From: Hyphomicrobiales bacterium
Lineage (GTDB): Bacteria > Pseudomonadota > Alphaproteobacteria > Rhizobiales > Rhizobiaceae
Assembly: GCA_900473175.1 (NCBI GenBank)
Contig: UCKM01000012.1
Coordinates: 78,871 to 142,870 of the forward strand
DNA: 64,000 nucleotides
Direction: 5' to 3'
The position numbers were made by a program, and so were the translations under genes. Under the pieces are notes generated by a model. The model was not told where the DNA came from. It searched no databases and worked only from the letters and a program-made list of their open reading frames with translations. This document shows, in pieces, positions 31,456-41,251 of this stretch (the stretch's first letter is position 1; each line of letters starts with the position of its first letter).

Positions 31456-32124
31456 ATGAGATTCAAACCATTGATACAAATCGGGGTTTTTTTGGGTCTC
31501 GTTGCCCTGCCATCCTTTGCATGGGCGAATCAAAATGCCGTGTCTGATCGGCCCTTGTCCGTGGTTGGCTTTGGCGACAGTCTGATGTCCGGTTTCGAAT
31601 TGCCCGTGCAGGACTCCTTCACCGCCCAGCTCGAAAGGGCACTCAAGGACAAGGGCGTGAACGTCACCATCGCCAATGCCGGCGTTGCCGGCGAAACAAC
31701 AACGGATGGCCTTTCACGGCTCGACTGGTCGGTGCCCGATGGTACCGACATGGTTATCCTCGAATTTGGCGCGAATGATGCCCTGCGCGGCATCTCGCCG
31801 GAAATCAGCGAAAAGAACCTTTCCGACATTATCCAAAAGCTGAAACAGCGTAACGTTCAGGTCATCCTTGCCGGCATGCTTGCGCCACCGAACATGGGGA
31901 GCGATTACGAGAGCAAGTTCAACGCAATATTCCCGCGCCTGGCGCAGAGATACGACGTGCCGCTTTATCCTTTCTTCATGGACGGTGTCGCCACGGAGAA
32001 ATCCCTTCAGCTCGATGATGGGATGCACCCGAACGCCAAGGGCGTCGCAAGGATGGTCGAAGGTTTCATGCCCGTCATGGAAAAAACCATCGATGAGAAC
32101 AGCGCCACGGCCGGTACACAATAG
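31456..32124 (+). CDS. tesA: Periplasmic SGNH arylesterase (TesA-like)
   Basis: SGNH-fold lysophospholipase/arylesterase of 222 residues. A signal peptide ends near ...PSFAWA|NQ (about residue 24). Catalytic blocks are GFGDSLMSG (nucleophile Ser), NAGVAGETT, EFGANDALRG and DGMHPNAKG (Asp and His). The divergent ybbA-ybbP pair shares the 69-base intergenic region. Substrate specificity among esters and acyl thioesters is not readable. Confidence 0.9.
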   Translation: MRFKPLIQIGVFLGLVALPSFAWANQNAVSDRPLSVVGFGDSLMSGFELPVQDSFTAQLERALKDKGVNVTIANAGVAGETTTDGLSRLDWSVPDGTDMVILEFGANDALRGISPEISEKNLSDIIQKLKQRNVQVILAGMLAPPNMGSDYESKFNAIFPRLAQRYDVPLYPFFMDGVATEKSLQLDDGMHPNAKGVARMVEGFMPVMEKTIDENSATAGTQ

Positions 32125-32287
32125 GACACCCTGAACAACGCCAATGCGCTTTTACAACCGCTTTCTACCTCTTGGGGATTACGCGTGTCTAATTTGTCGC
32201 GTTGCCGGATAATCTGAAGTTGGGCCTTGCTCCCGGACTCATTCGATGATTCTCTAGAAGGACAACTCGATTCGGGGAGGATGCCTT

Positions 32288-32884
32288 ATGCCGCGTCTCT
32301 TTACTGCCCTCGAAATCCCGAGGGACGCCGCCCTTTCACTGTCGCTCTTGCGCGGTGGATTACCAGGTGCCCGATGGATTGATGTCGAAAACTATCACAT
32401 TACATTGCGCTTTATCGGTGATGTCGAAGGCCATGTCGCCGACGAGGTCGCCAATGCGCTCGACCGGATCCGGCGGCCCGAGTTCACGCTCCGGCTCGCC
32501 GGCGTCAACGCCTTTGGCTCGAAGAAGCCGCACAGTGTCTTTGCCGCGGTCTCGCCGTCACCGGACATCCAGGCTTTGCAGGCCGAAATCGAGCGGATCT
32601 GCCAGCGCCTGATGCTGCCGGCTGATCCCCGCAAATTCACCCCGCACGTGACCTTGGCAAGACTGCGCAATGTTCGCAATGAAGAGGTCGCGCACTACCT
32701 GTCGTCGCGCGGTAATTTCTCGACGGCGCCCTTCACGATCGGACGCTTCGTCCTGATGTCGTCGCGCGATTCCATCGGCGGCGGGCCCTATATCGTCGAG
32801 GAAGCATGGCCGCTCGAAGCGCCACGCTCCGCTTACAAGAACAATTTCGAAAGCCCCGTGGAAGCGGCCAGAATCATTCGATAA
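32288..32884 (+). CDS. thpR: RNA 2',3'-cyclic phosphodiesterase
   Basis: 2H phosphoesterase of 198 residues (LigT/ThpR family). The two HxTx motifs are in YHITLRFIGDV (near residue 37) and HVTLARLRN (near 120). The enzyme opens 2',3'-cyclic phosphates; its physiological role is unsettled. GGGGAGG precedes the ATG. Its last 52 bases are antisense to the end of the phosphatase gene. Confidence 0.93.
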   Translation: MPRLFTALEIPRDAALSLSLLRGGLPGARWIDVENYHITLRFIGDVEGHVADEVANALDRIRRPEFTLRLAGVNAFGSKKPHSVFAAVSPSPDIQALQAEIERICQRLMLPADPRKFTPHVTLARLRNVRNEEVAHYLSSRGNFSTAPFTIGRFVLMSSRDSIGGGPYIVEEAWPLEAPRSAYKNNFESPVEAARIIR

Positions 32885-33306
32885 ACGCGCTCGAAGTCGG
32901 CGTCCGTGCCGTAATAAGGGTCGGGAATCTGCTTGGGCTCACCAAGCGCGATCTCGTAGAACAGCCCCGTTGTGGTCTCGGCTCCCTTCGGACGGCGCGC
33001 TTCGATGGCAGCGACATTGCTGCGATCCATGCCAAGGATCAGATCAAACCGCGCGAAATCGCCCGGCGCCAATTGTCTGCAGCGTTGCTCCGAAATGTCG
33101 ATATTATGTTCATGGGCGACACGAATTGAGCGAGGGTCGGGTGCTTCGCCCGTGTGGTATCCATTGGTGCCCGCAGAATCTACAAGCAAATTCCCGCCTC
33201 GTCCTGCCGTCGCAATGATCGATCTGAAGACCCCCTCTGCGAGCGGCGAGCGGCAGATATTGCCGAGGCAAACAAAAAGAACCGACTGGTATGCTTGGCT
33301 TTTCAT
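32833..33306 (-). CDS. Low-molecular-weight protein-tyrosine phosphatase
   Basis: LMW-PTP of 157 residues with the catalytic P-loop CLGNICRSPLAEG near the N-terminus and the general-acid DPYYG loop (IPDPYYGTD) near the C-terminus. The start is the ATG at 33306; the open frame extends to a TTG 17 codons earlier, which would add non-family sequence. Tail-to-tail overlap with thpR. Often acts on bacterial tyrosine kinases in polysaccharide synthesis, but no such kinase is nearby. Confidence 0.93.
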   Translation of the reverse strand: MKSQAYQSVLFVCLGNICRSPLAEGVFRSIIATAGRGGNLLVDSAGTNGYHTGEAPDPRSIRVAHEHNIDISEQRCRQLAPGDFARFDLILGMDRSNVAAIEARRPKGAETTTGLFYEIALGEPKQIPDPYYGTDADFERVYRMILAASTGLSKLFL

Positions 33307-33467
33307 GGGATTGAGCTTTTTGATGGGATGACGACCCGACTTGGCGAAAAGAGGCAATCCTATGCAATCAATCTGACATGGACAATCTCACAACAATTTG
33401 ATGACGAGGCTTGTACCCCGGGGACGCTCTTCCCATGTTGTCAGGGCAAGTTTTTGAAGGAAAAGGA

Positions 33468-33845
33468 ATGGACGAGGTAAAGATCGGTGAAATTCTTGAA
33501 CCGGGTAGCGATGATCGCCGGCGCTCCCGCGAGGAGCGCGTTCGCGCCCAGTTCTGGAAAACCGTGCGCAAGGCGGCCAAATCCATTCCGTTTCTGGATG
33601 AGGTGATCGCCGCCTATTATTGCGCGCTCGATCCCAACACCCCGACGAAAGTACGCGGCATTCTTCTTGCATCGCTGGCTTACTTCGTCTTGCCTTTCGA
33701 TTTCATTCCAGACCTCATTCTCGGCCTCGGATTCACCGATGACGTTGCCGTGTTGATGGCGGCGCTGAGCGCAGTTCGCAGTCACATTACACCCGCCCAT
33801 CGCGCCGCGGCCAGGAAGGCGCTCGACGATTTCGACCGCAATTGA
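33468..33845 (+). CDS. YkvA family (DUF1232) protein
   Basis: DUF1232 protein of 125 residues with the family core RGILLASLAYFVLPFDFIPDLILGLGFTDD condensed around two hydrophobic helices (about 62-82). The ATG at 33468 has GAAGG 7 bases upstream and avoids 19 non-conserved codons. Function unknown; members are small membrane-associated proteins. It is divergent from the LMW-PTP gene. Confidence 0.85.
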   Translation: MDEVKIGEILEPGSDDRRRSREERVRAQFWKTVRKAAKSIPFLDEVIAAYYCALDPNTPTKVRGILLASLAYFVLPFDFIPDLILGLGFTDDVAVLMAALSAVRSHITPAHRAAARKALDDFDRN

Positions 33846-34143
33846 TGGCGGCTCTGTTGCAGGTAACGGTTGGTGATATGCCGGGACCAAATATCACAAC
33901 CCCGTGATGGCGCAATTCGTCAAAGTCTCGCCGCTTTTCTTTGGCTCGTCTTGCACGTGGGACTTTGACAAGGATGTGACCTTCTTGGCTCGTAAAATCG
34001 CTTTTTTGACCCTGTCTTCACCGTTTGGTAACCCAGATTAAGTCAAATTAAGAGAAGCGAACCGGACAATGCAGCCTGGATTCTTATCCTGGCTATTGCG
34101 GGCGCACGAGTTATGAAGCGAACGACAGAAACTGGTAGGTAAA
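33846..34143. other. Gene-free interval upstream of the ialB-like gene
   Basis: These 298 bases probably hold the promoter of the IalB-family gene. A TTGACA (near 33966) is present, but the nearest TAAAAT lies 22 bases away, too far for a normal promoter. TTAA-N6-TTAA near 34038 resembles a CtrA site with the wrong spacing. No gene was found. Confidence 0.4.
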
Positions 34144-34647
34144 ATGTTTGGAAAATCAATCGTAGCGACGTCTGTCCTCATGCTTGGACTGACAGGAGCA
34201 GCTCTTGCCCAAACTCCGAGTCAGATCAGCCAGTTTAATGCTTGGGGTGCGTATAGTTACCAGCAGGGCAACGGTAAGGTTTGCTATGTCCTTTCCGTTC
34301 CGGTCGACAAGCAGCCGGCGAAGATCGATCACGGCGACAATTTCTTCATGGTAAGCCAGAAGCCGGGTCAGAACGTCAGCTATGAACCGCAATTCAAGGC
34401 GGGCTATGACCTGCAGGCAAATTCCAAAGTCACGGTAACGATCGACGGCCGCACCTTTTCCATGTTCACCAATGGCAGCCATGGCTGGATGGAAAACGCG
34501 GCAGAAGAGCCGCAGCTCGTTGCCGCGCTCCGCACCGGCCACAAGATGACGATCAACGCTGTATCGAAGAAAGGCACGAAGACAACCTATGGCTACTCGC
34601 TCAAGGGTGTTTCCGCAGCCTTGAAAGCAATCGCGACCTGCAAATAG
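34144..34647 (+). CDS. ialB: Invasion-associated locus B family protein
   Basis: Secreted protein of 167 residues with a signal peptide (cleavage after ...AALA|QT, about residue 22) and the IalB-family pattern FNAWGAYSYQQGNGKVCYVLS, AKIDHGDNFFMVSQKP and FSMFTNGSHGWM. IalB of Bartonella contributes to erythrocyte entry; in plant- and soil-associated relatives the family is common and its role unknown. Two cysteines (CYVL and the final ATCK) could pair. Followed by a strong terminator. Confidence 0.88.
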   Translation: MFGKSIVATSVLMLGLTGAALAQTPSQISQFNAWGAYSYQQGNGKVCYVLSVPVDKQPAKIDHGDNFFMVSQKPGQNVSYEPQFKAGYDLQANSKVTVTIDGRTFSMFTNGSHGWMENAAEEPQLVAALRTGHKMTINAVSKKGTKTTYGYSLKGVSAALKAIATCK

Positions 34648-34670
34648 CCGTTCTCGGCTTCCCATTATGC

Positions 34671-34707
34671 AAGAAGGCCGGCCTCGCGCAGTCCGGCCTT
34701 CTTGCTT
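34671..34707 (+). terminator. Terminator after the ialB-like gene
   Basis: An 11-bp perfect inverted repeat AAGAAGGCCGG / CCGGCCTTCTT with an 11-base loop, 23 bases after the stop. The T run is short. Confidence 0.8.
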
Positions 34708-34774
34708 GTGGAGGTGACGGGCGCTCCGGAACGTGATATGAGCCCCGCTTCACGAAAGAACGTTAGAAAATTCC

Positions 34775-36013
34775 ATGTCCGTAGCCCTTGACCTGACACA
34801 CTCTGTTGCCCGGGATAAATCCCGTGACGCCCTTCTCTCTTCGCCGGCAGAAATGCCCTCCCTTATTGGCTTGTCACGTGAAGAGATGGGGGCGGCGCTG
34901 GTCGCGATTGGCGTTCCCGAGCGGCAGGTAAAAATGCGGGTCGCGCAGCTTTGGCATTGGCTCTATGTGCGCGGCGTTTCCGATTTCGCCGATATGCTGA
35001 ACATTTCCCGAGACATGCGCGAATTGCTCGCTCGCCATTTTATCATTGCCCGTCCGGAGATCGTCGAGGAGCAGATTTCCAATGACGGTACGCGCAAGTG
35101 GCTGTTCCGGTTTCCCCCGCGTGGCGCCGGACGTCCGGTCGAGATCGAGACCGTCTATATTCCCGAAGAAGGGCGCGGCACGCTGTGCATTTCGAGCCAG
35201 GTCGGGTGTACCCTTACCTGCTCCTTCTGCCACACCGGCACCCAAAAGCTGGTCCGCAACCTGACGGCGGAAGAAATCCTCGCCCAATTGCTCATCGCGC
35301 GGGATCGTCTCGGCGACTTCCCCGACCGCAATACGCCCGACGGCGCCATCGTACCGGCCGAAGGCCGCAAGGTTTCCAACATTGTCATGATGGGCATGGG
35401 CGAGCCGCTCTATAATTTCGAGAACGTGAAGAAGGCATTGCTGATCGCCTCGGATGGCGATGGGCTGTCTCTCTCCAAGCGCAGGATTACACTATCGACA
35501 TCCGGCGTCGTGCCGGAGATTTATCGCACTGGCGAAGAGATCGGCGTCATGCTGGCGATCTCGCTACACGCCGTGAAGGACGATCTGCGCGACATGCTGG
35601 TTCCGATCAACAAGAAGTATCCGCTGAAGGAACTGCTCGACGCCTGCCGCGCCTATCCGAGCCTGTCCAATTCGAAGCGCATCACCTTCGAATATGTGAT
35701 GCTCAAAGGCGTCAACGACTCGCTTGACGATGCAAAGGAACTCGTTCGTTTGCTGAAGGGTATTCCCGCCAAGATCAATCTCATCCCGTTCAACCCATGG
35801 CCCGGCGTGAACTATCAATGTTCCGATTGGGAGCAGATCGAAAAATTTGCCGACTATGTCAACAATGCCGGGTATGCTTCGCCGATCCGCACGCCGCGCG
35901 GCCGCGATATTCTGGCCGCTTGCGGTCAGTTGAAGTCTGAATCGGAACGGATGAAGAAGACGGAGCGGCTGGCATTCGAAGCGGCCATGATCGCCGGGCA
36001 CGGCGAGGATTGA
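34775..36013 (+). CDS. rlmN: 23S rRNA A2503 / tRNA A37 methyltransferase RlmN
   Basis: Radical-SAM dual-specificity C2 methyltransferase of 412 residues. The cluster motif [14 protein letters not shown] begins near residue 145; [11 protein letters not shown] and LAISLHA are family blocks, and the catalytic cysteines lie in the C-terminal region ([16 protein letters not shown]). The N-terminal helical domain ([19 protein letters not shown]) is present. The stop overlaps a TTG start of a small membrane-protein gene. Confidence 0.96.
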   Translation: MSVALDLTHSVARDKSRDALLSSPAEMPSLIGLSREEMGAALVAIGVPERQVKMRVAQLWHWLYVRGVSDFADMLNISRDMRELLARHFIIARPEIVEEQISNDGTRKWLFRFPPRGAGRPVEIETVYIPEEGRGTLCISSQVGCTLTCSFCHTGTQKLVRNLTAEEILAQLLIARDRLGDFPDRNTPDGAIVPAEGRKVSNIVMMGMGEPLYNFENVKKALLIASDGDGLSLSKRRITLSTSGVVPEIYRTGEEIGVMLAISLHAVKDDLRDMLVPINKKYPLKELLDACRAYPSLSNSKRITFEYVMLKGVNDSLDDAKELVRLLKGIPAKINLIPFNPWPGVNYQCSDWEQIEKFADYVNNAGYASPIRTPRGRDILAACGQLKSESERMKKTERLAFEAAMIAGHGED

Positions 36014-36444
36014 GCCAGGTCCTGCACTATGTTTATCGCTTCGCGCTGATCGTCTTCGGTTTCATCTGCGCAATCACCGTCGCGTCCATCTTTCTGAACT
36101 TGCTGCTTATCGGCGGCTCGGAATGGATCGGCTCCGAGGGGCCCTTCCTTTACATGACGGTTCCGGCATTCGCGGTGGTCATTGGCTATAGCGTGTTCTT
36201 CCCGGCGGCGATCCTGATCCTTTATGCTGAACTGACCGGCTGGCGCGACTGGCTGTTCTATGCCTTGGGCGGCGCGGGAACGGCGCTGTTTGTCATCGTA
36301 TGGAAATGGCGGCCGCAGTCGGAAGATGTCAGCACGTTTGCTGCGATTCTTGCGACGGGGGTCGTCGGCGGCTGCGTCTACTGGCTGATTTCGGGGCGCA
36401 GCGCCGGTGGTTTTGCACAGCAGCCTGGAGACCGGCAGCGCTAG
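36010..36444 (+). CDS. Small four-helix membrane protein coupled to rlmN
   Basis: I do not recognise a named function. The 144-residue product has four hydrophobic segments (about 8-35, 48-72, 75-98, 108-130) and a short charged tail. The best start is a TTG that overlaps the rlmN stop as TTGA, so translation is probably coupled. Transcribed with rlmN; convergent with the LysE gene. Confidence 0.75.
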   Translation: MSQVLHYVYRFALIVFGFICAITVASIFLNLLLIGGSEWIGSEGPFLYMTVPAFAVVIGYSVFFPAAILILYAELTGWRDWLFYALGGAGTALFVIVWKWRPQSEDVSTFAAILATGVVGGCVYWLISGRSAGGFAQQPGDRQR

Positions 36445-36453
36445 TGAAAACAG

Positions 36454-37095
36454 TTACTTCGCCTGCGCCATCAAAATCTTTGCCGCAAAGGCCGAGAACA
36501 CGCCGGCAAACAGCCAGTCTGTGACGCGGGTCACGGTGGGATTTTTCTTCAGCAGTTTTGAAAATGTGTCGGCGGCGATGATCATCGGCGCAACCACGGG
36601 CAACGCCAAGGGAATGAACAGCACGCCGAGGAAGAAGAGCTTTCCAGGGGCGTGGGGATCGCTTGCCGAGACGAATTGCGGAAGAAATGTCATGAAGAAG
36701 AGAATGATCTTCGGATTGAGCAGGTTGATGCCGAAGCCGGTCAGCCAATTTTGAAAGAGCGTGTGCGATTGGCCCTCCTTCTTTTCCGGAGAGAATGCCG
36801 ATCCATTGCGGATCGCCTGATATGCTAGCCACACCAGGTAGCCGGCCCCAACGATCTTGAGGGCAAAGAACGCAGTCGGCGAAGCCACAATCAGGGCCGA
36901 AAGCCCGATGGCGACCATGGTGGTGTGCACGACAATGCCGCTGCTGGCACCGGCGAGACATGCAAACCCGGCAGCCTTGCCTTCCGACAGGGCCCGCCCG
37001 ACGAACAGCGTCATGTCCGGACCCGGCGTAATGGATAGTACGAAGGTCGCGATGGCGAACTGCAGAATAATTGTCCATTCTGGAACAAAGGTCAT
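36454..37095 (-). CDS. LysE/RhtB-family amino-acid exporter
   Basis: 213-residue exporter with the family N-terminus SITPGPDMTLFVGRALSEG, the G-rich second region and six hydrophobic segments. The ATG at 37095 has an AGGAG 7 bases upstream and is preferred over a Met six codons earlier. Distinct from the LysE-type gene near 2 kb, which has an Ala-Asp variant of the motif. Substrate unknown. Confidence 0.9.
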   Translation of the reverse strand: MTFVPEWTIILQFAIATFVLSITPGPDMTLFVGRALSEGKAAGFACLAGASSGIVVHTTMVAIGLSALIVASPTAFFALKIVGAGYLVWLAYQAIRNGSAFSPEKKEGQSHTLFQNWLTGFGINLLNPKIILFFMTFLPQFVSASDPHAPGKLFFLGVLFIPLALPVVAPMIIAADTFSKLLKKNPTVTRVTDWLFAGVFSAFAAKILMAQAK

Positions 37096-37235
37096 AGGCA
37101 AGCTCCTGCTCAAAGTGGCGATAACTAACGTGAAAGAGGAAGTTTGGCTATCCGGTTCTCACCTGAGGACGTCATTTACTCAAAAATTTGTTCGCGATTG
37201 CATCGCCATGAAAAATTCCTGATCGCGCCGTAATC

Positions 37236-37254
37236 AGCCTGCAATATGCAGGCT
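37236..37254. repeat. Stem-loop upstream of the PAP2 gene
   Basis: Perfect 8-bp inverted repeat AGCCTGCA-ATA-TGCAGGCT, 36 bases upstream of the PAP2 start codon and between divergent genes. It could be an operator or an RNA hairpin. No T run follows. Confidence 0.45.
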
Positions 37255-37289
37255 TCACAACGGGCTGCAGCGTCAGCCTCAGAGAGCCC

Positions 37290-38078
37290 ATGGCTTATTG
37301 TCGAACAACGTCACGACCATGCGGCACAGCAGCTTACGGATTTGGCACCTGGAGCGAGCCTTCCTGTGTCATCGGCCTCGCAATCGTCTGGTTCGCTTTG
37401 GCGATCCTGTTCAATAGCGCCCCACAGGTCGACAAGGCCGTCTCATCATACTTCTTTGTTGCGATGGAATGTGGAGGCGCGCCCGTCCGTACGATATGCG
37501 GCGACTTTCCAGCTGCGTCCATAAAGTTGCTTAAGACACTTCGCCGCGTTCTCTATGCGCTACCAATGGTGGCGGCCAGCATTGTCGTTGCTATTGCGCT
37601 TCGCGACCTTGCTTCAGGACTTCGCTGGAACCACGAACGTATCCGTATCTCGACCGTTGCCCTGATTACGCTCGCGCTTGGTCCCGGACTGCTGGTCAAC
37701 GCTTACCTAAAGGATTTCGTTGGCAGGCCGCGCCCGGGCGATTCTGTCCTGTTCGGCGGAGACCAGCCTTTCGTTGCTGCGGCCGAATGGTCCAACGCCT
37801 GTTACCACAATTGTTCATTCATATCCGGTGAGGCTGCCGGCATAGCCTGGATCATCTGCCTCCTGCCTCTCTGGCCGCGACATGACCGCCGGAAGCTGTT
37901 CTGGCTCATGCTGGCGCTTGTCGTCCTGACCGACACGCTGCGCGTCGCATTCGGGCGGCATTACCTTTCAGACGTCGTGCTCGGTTCTCTGTCGACATTG
38001 GTTGTCTTTGCCGCCATTGCCTGGATGTGCGAAATCCTCACCGTCCGATTCTCCCCCAGCCCAAACAACCGAACCTGA
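37290..38078 (+). CDS. PAP2-superfamily phosphatase, lipid-phosphatase type
   Basis: Membrane phosphatase of 262 residues with about six hydrophobic segments. Motif 1 KDFVGRPRP (near residue 140) and motif 3 RVAFGRHYLSD are intact, but motif 2 reads CSFISGEAAG rather than PSGH, so the usual histidine is replaced by Glu. The next gene is an ArnT-like glycosyltransferase, so a role in lipid A or other lipid phosphate removal is suggested (inference). The start ATG has only a weak purine stretch upstream. Confidence 0.8.
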   Translation: MAYCRTTSRPCGTAAYGFGTWSEPSCVIGLAIVWFALAILFNSAPQVDKAVSSYFFVAMECGGAPVRTICGDFPAASIKLLKTLRRVLYALPMVAASIVVAIALRDLASGLRWNHERIRISTVALITLALGPGLLVNAYLKDFVGRPRPGDSVLFGGDQPFVAAAEWSNACYHNCSFISGEAAGIAWIICLLPLWPRHDRRKLFWLMLALVVLTDTLRVAFGRHYLSDVVLGSLSTLVVFAAIAWMCEILTVRFSPSPNNRT

Positions 38079-38184
38079 GACCCCCAAGCCCTTTCCTATC
38101 GACACAATCGCATGTTTACGTTGGCGAGCGTCCCCTAAAGCGATATGAAGCTCCGATAACAGTGAAATATGCCGTAGAAGAACA

Positions 38185-39894
38185 ATGCCTCAAGACGTAA
38201 CCAGCATGGCAGCCGCAGACATTCCGGGGTCCTCAAACAGTGTGATATCGCGAACCAAGATCGCCATCTTTCTGGCTTTGGCCCTGATCGTAGGTCTGCT
38301 GCCGCTCGGATCGAGCCTCATCCAGCATTTCCCCGACGAGCGCTACTATTCGAACGGCGCGGTGATCATGATGCAGAGTGGCGATTATCTGACCCCGCAC
38401 ACTGCGGAAGGCGATGTCCGCTTGAAGAAGCCGCCTTTCACATACTGGATGAGCCTTGCCGGTATGGAGCTTTTTGGCATCTCCGTCATCGGTTCGCGCT
38501 TCTTCTGGCTGATTGGCGCCGCCGGCATCCTCCTGGCGACGTTTCAGTTTACCCGCATTCTCACGCGCAATGACCAGACGGCGCTGCTTGCCGCGGCGTT
38601 GCTTGCCAGCAACCTCATCTTCCTGCGCGCCAGCATCAACGCCATTCCGGATTTGCCCCTGACGCTGTTCATGCTCTTTGGGTCTATCGGCTTTACCGGG
38701 CTTCTCTTTCGTGAGGACCGGCAACGGCTCTATGGTCTGCTTGCCTATGGCGGCACCGGTTTTGCCGTGCTCACCAAGGGATTGCTGCCCCTCGCAATGG
38801 TCGCATACGTCCTTGCCTACGGCCTCGCTGTACCCTCGGTACGCCCGCGCATGTGGCGACTCTGGGTGCCGGCGATCATCCTGCCGGCGATCGCCCTCTT
38901 CGGCGCATGGTTCCTTTACCAGTCGCTGCATGCATCAGGCGAACTCGCTTCAGATTTCGTCGGCGATCAGCTTTCCGAGAAGGTCGCCATCGGCGTAGGT
39001 ACCTTTCTTGATGGAATCAGCACCAACATTGCCGGGCTTTTCTTGCCTGTGCTGTTGTGGCTTGTCATGCTTGTCGTCGGGTCGCGCACCAGCGGCAAAC
39101 GCCCGAACTGGCAGGCCATTGGGTCGGCCGCCCCGTTCATTGCCGGGTGGGTGGCAACCGTCGCCGTCATCTTCGCCCTGTCGCGAGTCTCATCGCATCG
39201 CTATGTCATGCCGGTCGTGCCGCTTCTCTGCGTGCTTTTGGCATGCGCTTTGCAAACCGTTATGGATCAGAAGGCCGATAATGTTCTTCGCGTAATTCTG
39301 CGCGTGTCGATGATCCTGACGGCGGGCGCACTGGCCGTTCTCCTGATCATGGGCTTGCTGCTTCTGGCGCCAATCGTCATCATTGGCCTCTCGCTCGCCG
39401 TCTTTGTGGGACTGATTGCGCTCTGGATCTATAGCCGGAACGCTGGAACAGACCGGTTGGCCGTGTCATTTGCCCTATTGGTGCTTGGAGCCGCCTTTAT
39501 CAGCACGCCGGTCCTGAGTGGTCTCCTGTTGCCCGATATCGGCGAAGTGATCGCGGCAAAGGCAAAGCCGCTGCATCTGCCGGAATACAAGGTACTGTTC
39601 ATTGGCTCGCATCTCGATGCGGCCAAGGTGCGTTTGTACATGGACCGCGACATGCCGTTCAGACAGATGCGCCATTTTCCGCAGGAAGGCATCGTGCCGG
39701 AGATCAAAATGGTCATGACCAATGAGAAGCCGGTGGCCGATATGCTGTCTTCCCAAGGCTTTTCAATTGAAGAAGTCGTAGGCGGCTGGAGGCGCGTCGA
39801 GTGGCAGCCATTCTTTGATGCGCTGCAATCCCGCCAGCTGCTTGAGGCAAGGGATCAATATGGCCAGCGCGGATGGATCGCGATCCGCAAATAG
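38185..39894 (+). CDS. ArnT-like glycosyltransferase family 39 protein
   Basis: Polytopic glycosyltransferase of 569 residues that uses lipid-linked sugar donors. The N-terminal periplasmic loop has the GT39/ArnT hallmark DERYYSNGAVIMMQSGDYL and KKPPFTYWM; about 12 hydrophobic segments follow and a soluble C-terminal domain spans about 455-569. ArnT transfers aminoarabinose to lipid A; here the sugar is unknown. It is 107 bases after the PAP2 gene in the same direction. Confidence 0.88.
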   Translation: MPQDVTSMAAADIPGSSNSVISRTKIAIFLALALIVGLLPLGSSLIQHFPDERYYSNGAVIMMQSGDYLTPHTAEGDVRLKKPPFTYWMSLAGMELFGISVIGSRFFWLIGAAGILLATFQFTRILTRNDQTALLAAALLASNLIFLRASINAIPDLPLTLFMLFGSIGFTGLLFREDRQRLYGLLAYGGTGFAVLTKGLLPLAMVAYVLAYGLAVPSVRPRMWRLWVPAIILPAIALFGAWFLYQSLHASGELASDFVGDQLSEKVAIGVGTFLDGISTNIAGLFLPVLLWLVMLVVGSRTSGKRPNWQAIGSAAPFIAGWVATVAVIFALSRVSSHRYVMPVVPLLCVLLACALQTVMDQKADNVLRVILRVSMILTAGALAVLLIMGLLLLAPIVIIGLSLAVFVGLIALWIYSRNAGTDRLAVSFALLVLGAAFISTPVLSGLLLPDIGEVIAAKAKPLHLPEYKVLFIGSHLDAAKVRLYMDRDMPFRQMRHFPQEGIVPEIKMVMTNEKPVADMLSSQGFSIEEVVGGWRRVEWQPFFDALQSRQLLEARDQYGQRGWIAIRK

Positions 39895-40008
39895 GCAATT
39901 CCGCCTTCGTTGCAGCCAAAGCTTGCCAACCTTGCGGCAACTGTTAAAACACCGGCAACGCACACAGCTTAGCGATCGCGATACCGGTCGGGACTTTAGG
40001 GAAACACA

Positions 40009-41232
40009 ATGAACAAGTGGAAAGACGTCAAGAAAGTCGTGCTGGCCTATTCAGGCGGTCTCGATACATCCATCATCCTGAAGTGGCTGCAGACGGAACT
40101 TGGTGCCGAGGTCGTCACCTTCACCGCCGACCTTGGTCAAGGCGAAGAGCTGGAACCGGCGCGCAAGAAGGCCGAGATGCTCGGCATCAAGGAGATCTAT
40201 ATCGAGGACGTGCGCGAAGAATTCGTCCGTGACTTCGTCTTCCCCATGTTCCGCGCCAATGCTGTCTATGAGGGTGTTTATCTTCTGGGCACCTCGATCG
40301 CTCGCCCGTTGATTTCCAAGCATCTGGTCGAAATCGCAGCCAAGACAGGCGCCGATGCCATCGCCCATGGCGCAACCGGCAAGGGCAACGATCAAGTCCG
40401 CTTCGAGCTTTCCGCCTACGCCTTGAACCCCGACATCAAGGTCATCGCCCCATGGCGCGACTGGACCTTCAAATCGCGTACCGATCTTCTGGAATTTGCC
40501 CGCGAACATCAGATCCCGATTGCCAGGGACAAGCTTGGCGAAGCGCCGTTCTCCGTCGACGCCAACCTTCTCCACTCTTCCTCTGAAGGCAAGGTTCTGG
40601 AAGACCCGTGGCAGGAAGCTCCAGAATACGTGCATCAGCGCACCATCTCGCCGATGGAAGCGCCCGACCAGGTAACCGAAATTGAGATTGCCTTCGAAAA
40701 GGGTGACGCCGTCGCCATCGACGGCAAGCCGCTCTCCCCGGCAACGCTGCTCAAGGCGCTCAACGACCTTGGCCGTGATAATGGCATCGGCCGTCTCGAT
40801 CTCGTGGAGAATCGCTTCGTCGGCATGAAATCGCGCGGCGTCTATGAAACGCCGGGCGGCACAATCCTCCTCGCGGCCCACCGCGCCATGGAATCGATCA
40901 CGCTCGACCGGGGCGCGGCTCATCTAAAGGACGAGTTCATGCCGCGCTACGCCGAACTTATCTACAACGGCTTCTGGTACTCACCCGAACGCGAAATGCT
41001 GCAGGCGATGATCGACAAGAGCCAGGAAGACGTCGAAGGCACGGTGCGATTGAAGCTCTACAAGGGCAACGTCATGGTTTCCGGCCGCAAGTCGAAGAAA
41101 TCCCTCTATTCCGACGCGCTCGTAACCTTCGAGGACGATCGCGGTGCCTACGACCAGAAGGACGCGGCCGGCTTTATCCGCCTCAATGCGTTGCGCCTGC
41201 GCACGCTCGCCGCCCGCAAGCGCAACAGCTGA
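40009..41232 (+). CDS. argG: Argininosuccinate synthase
   Basis: ATP-dependent condensation of citrulline and aspartate. The 407-residue product has the PP-loop [12 protein letters not shown] near residue 14, [10 protein letters not shown] and the conserved SPEREML region. Full length, with a strong terminator behind. Monocistronic. Confidence 0.97.
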   Translation: MNKWKDVKKVVLAYSGGLDTSIILKWLQTELGAEVVTFTADLGQGEELEPARKKAEMLGIKEIYIEDVREEFVRDFVFPMFRANAVYEGVYLLGTSIARPLISKHLVEIAAKTGADAIAHGATGKGNDQVRFELSAYALNPDIKVIAPWRDWTFKSRTDLLEFAREHQIPIARDKLGEAPFSVDANLLHSSSEGKVLEDPWQEAPEYVHQRTISPMEAPDQVTEIEIAFEKGDAVAIDGKPLSPATLLKALNDLGRDNGIGRLDLVENRFVGMKSRGVYETPGGTILLAAHRAMESITLDRGAAHLKDEFMPRYAELIYNGFWYSPEREMLQAMIDKSQEDVEGTVRLKLYKGNVMVSGRKSKKSLYSDALVTFEDDRGAYDQKDAAGFIRLNALRLRTLAARKRNS

Positions 41233-41251
41233 TCAGGGTATCTCGATTTCG

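Noticed and set aside
34038-34051. TTAA-N6-TTAA upstream of the ialB-like gene, resembling a CtrA site
   Set aside because: CtrA sites need a 7-base spacing and a trailing C; spacing is 6 here.
38055-38090. The 12-mer GCCCAAACAACC is shared with 25756 and a CCCCAAGCCC motif recurs near both
   Set aside because: The second motif is in opposite orientation at the two sites and the flanks do not match, so it is best explained by chance in C-rich sequence.
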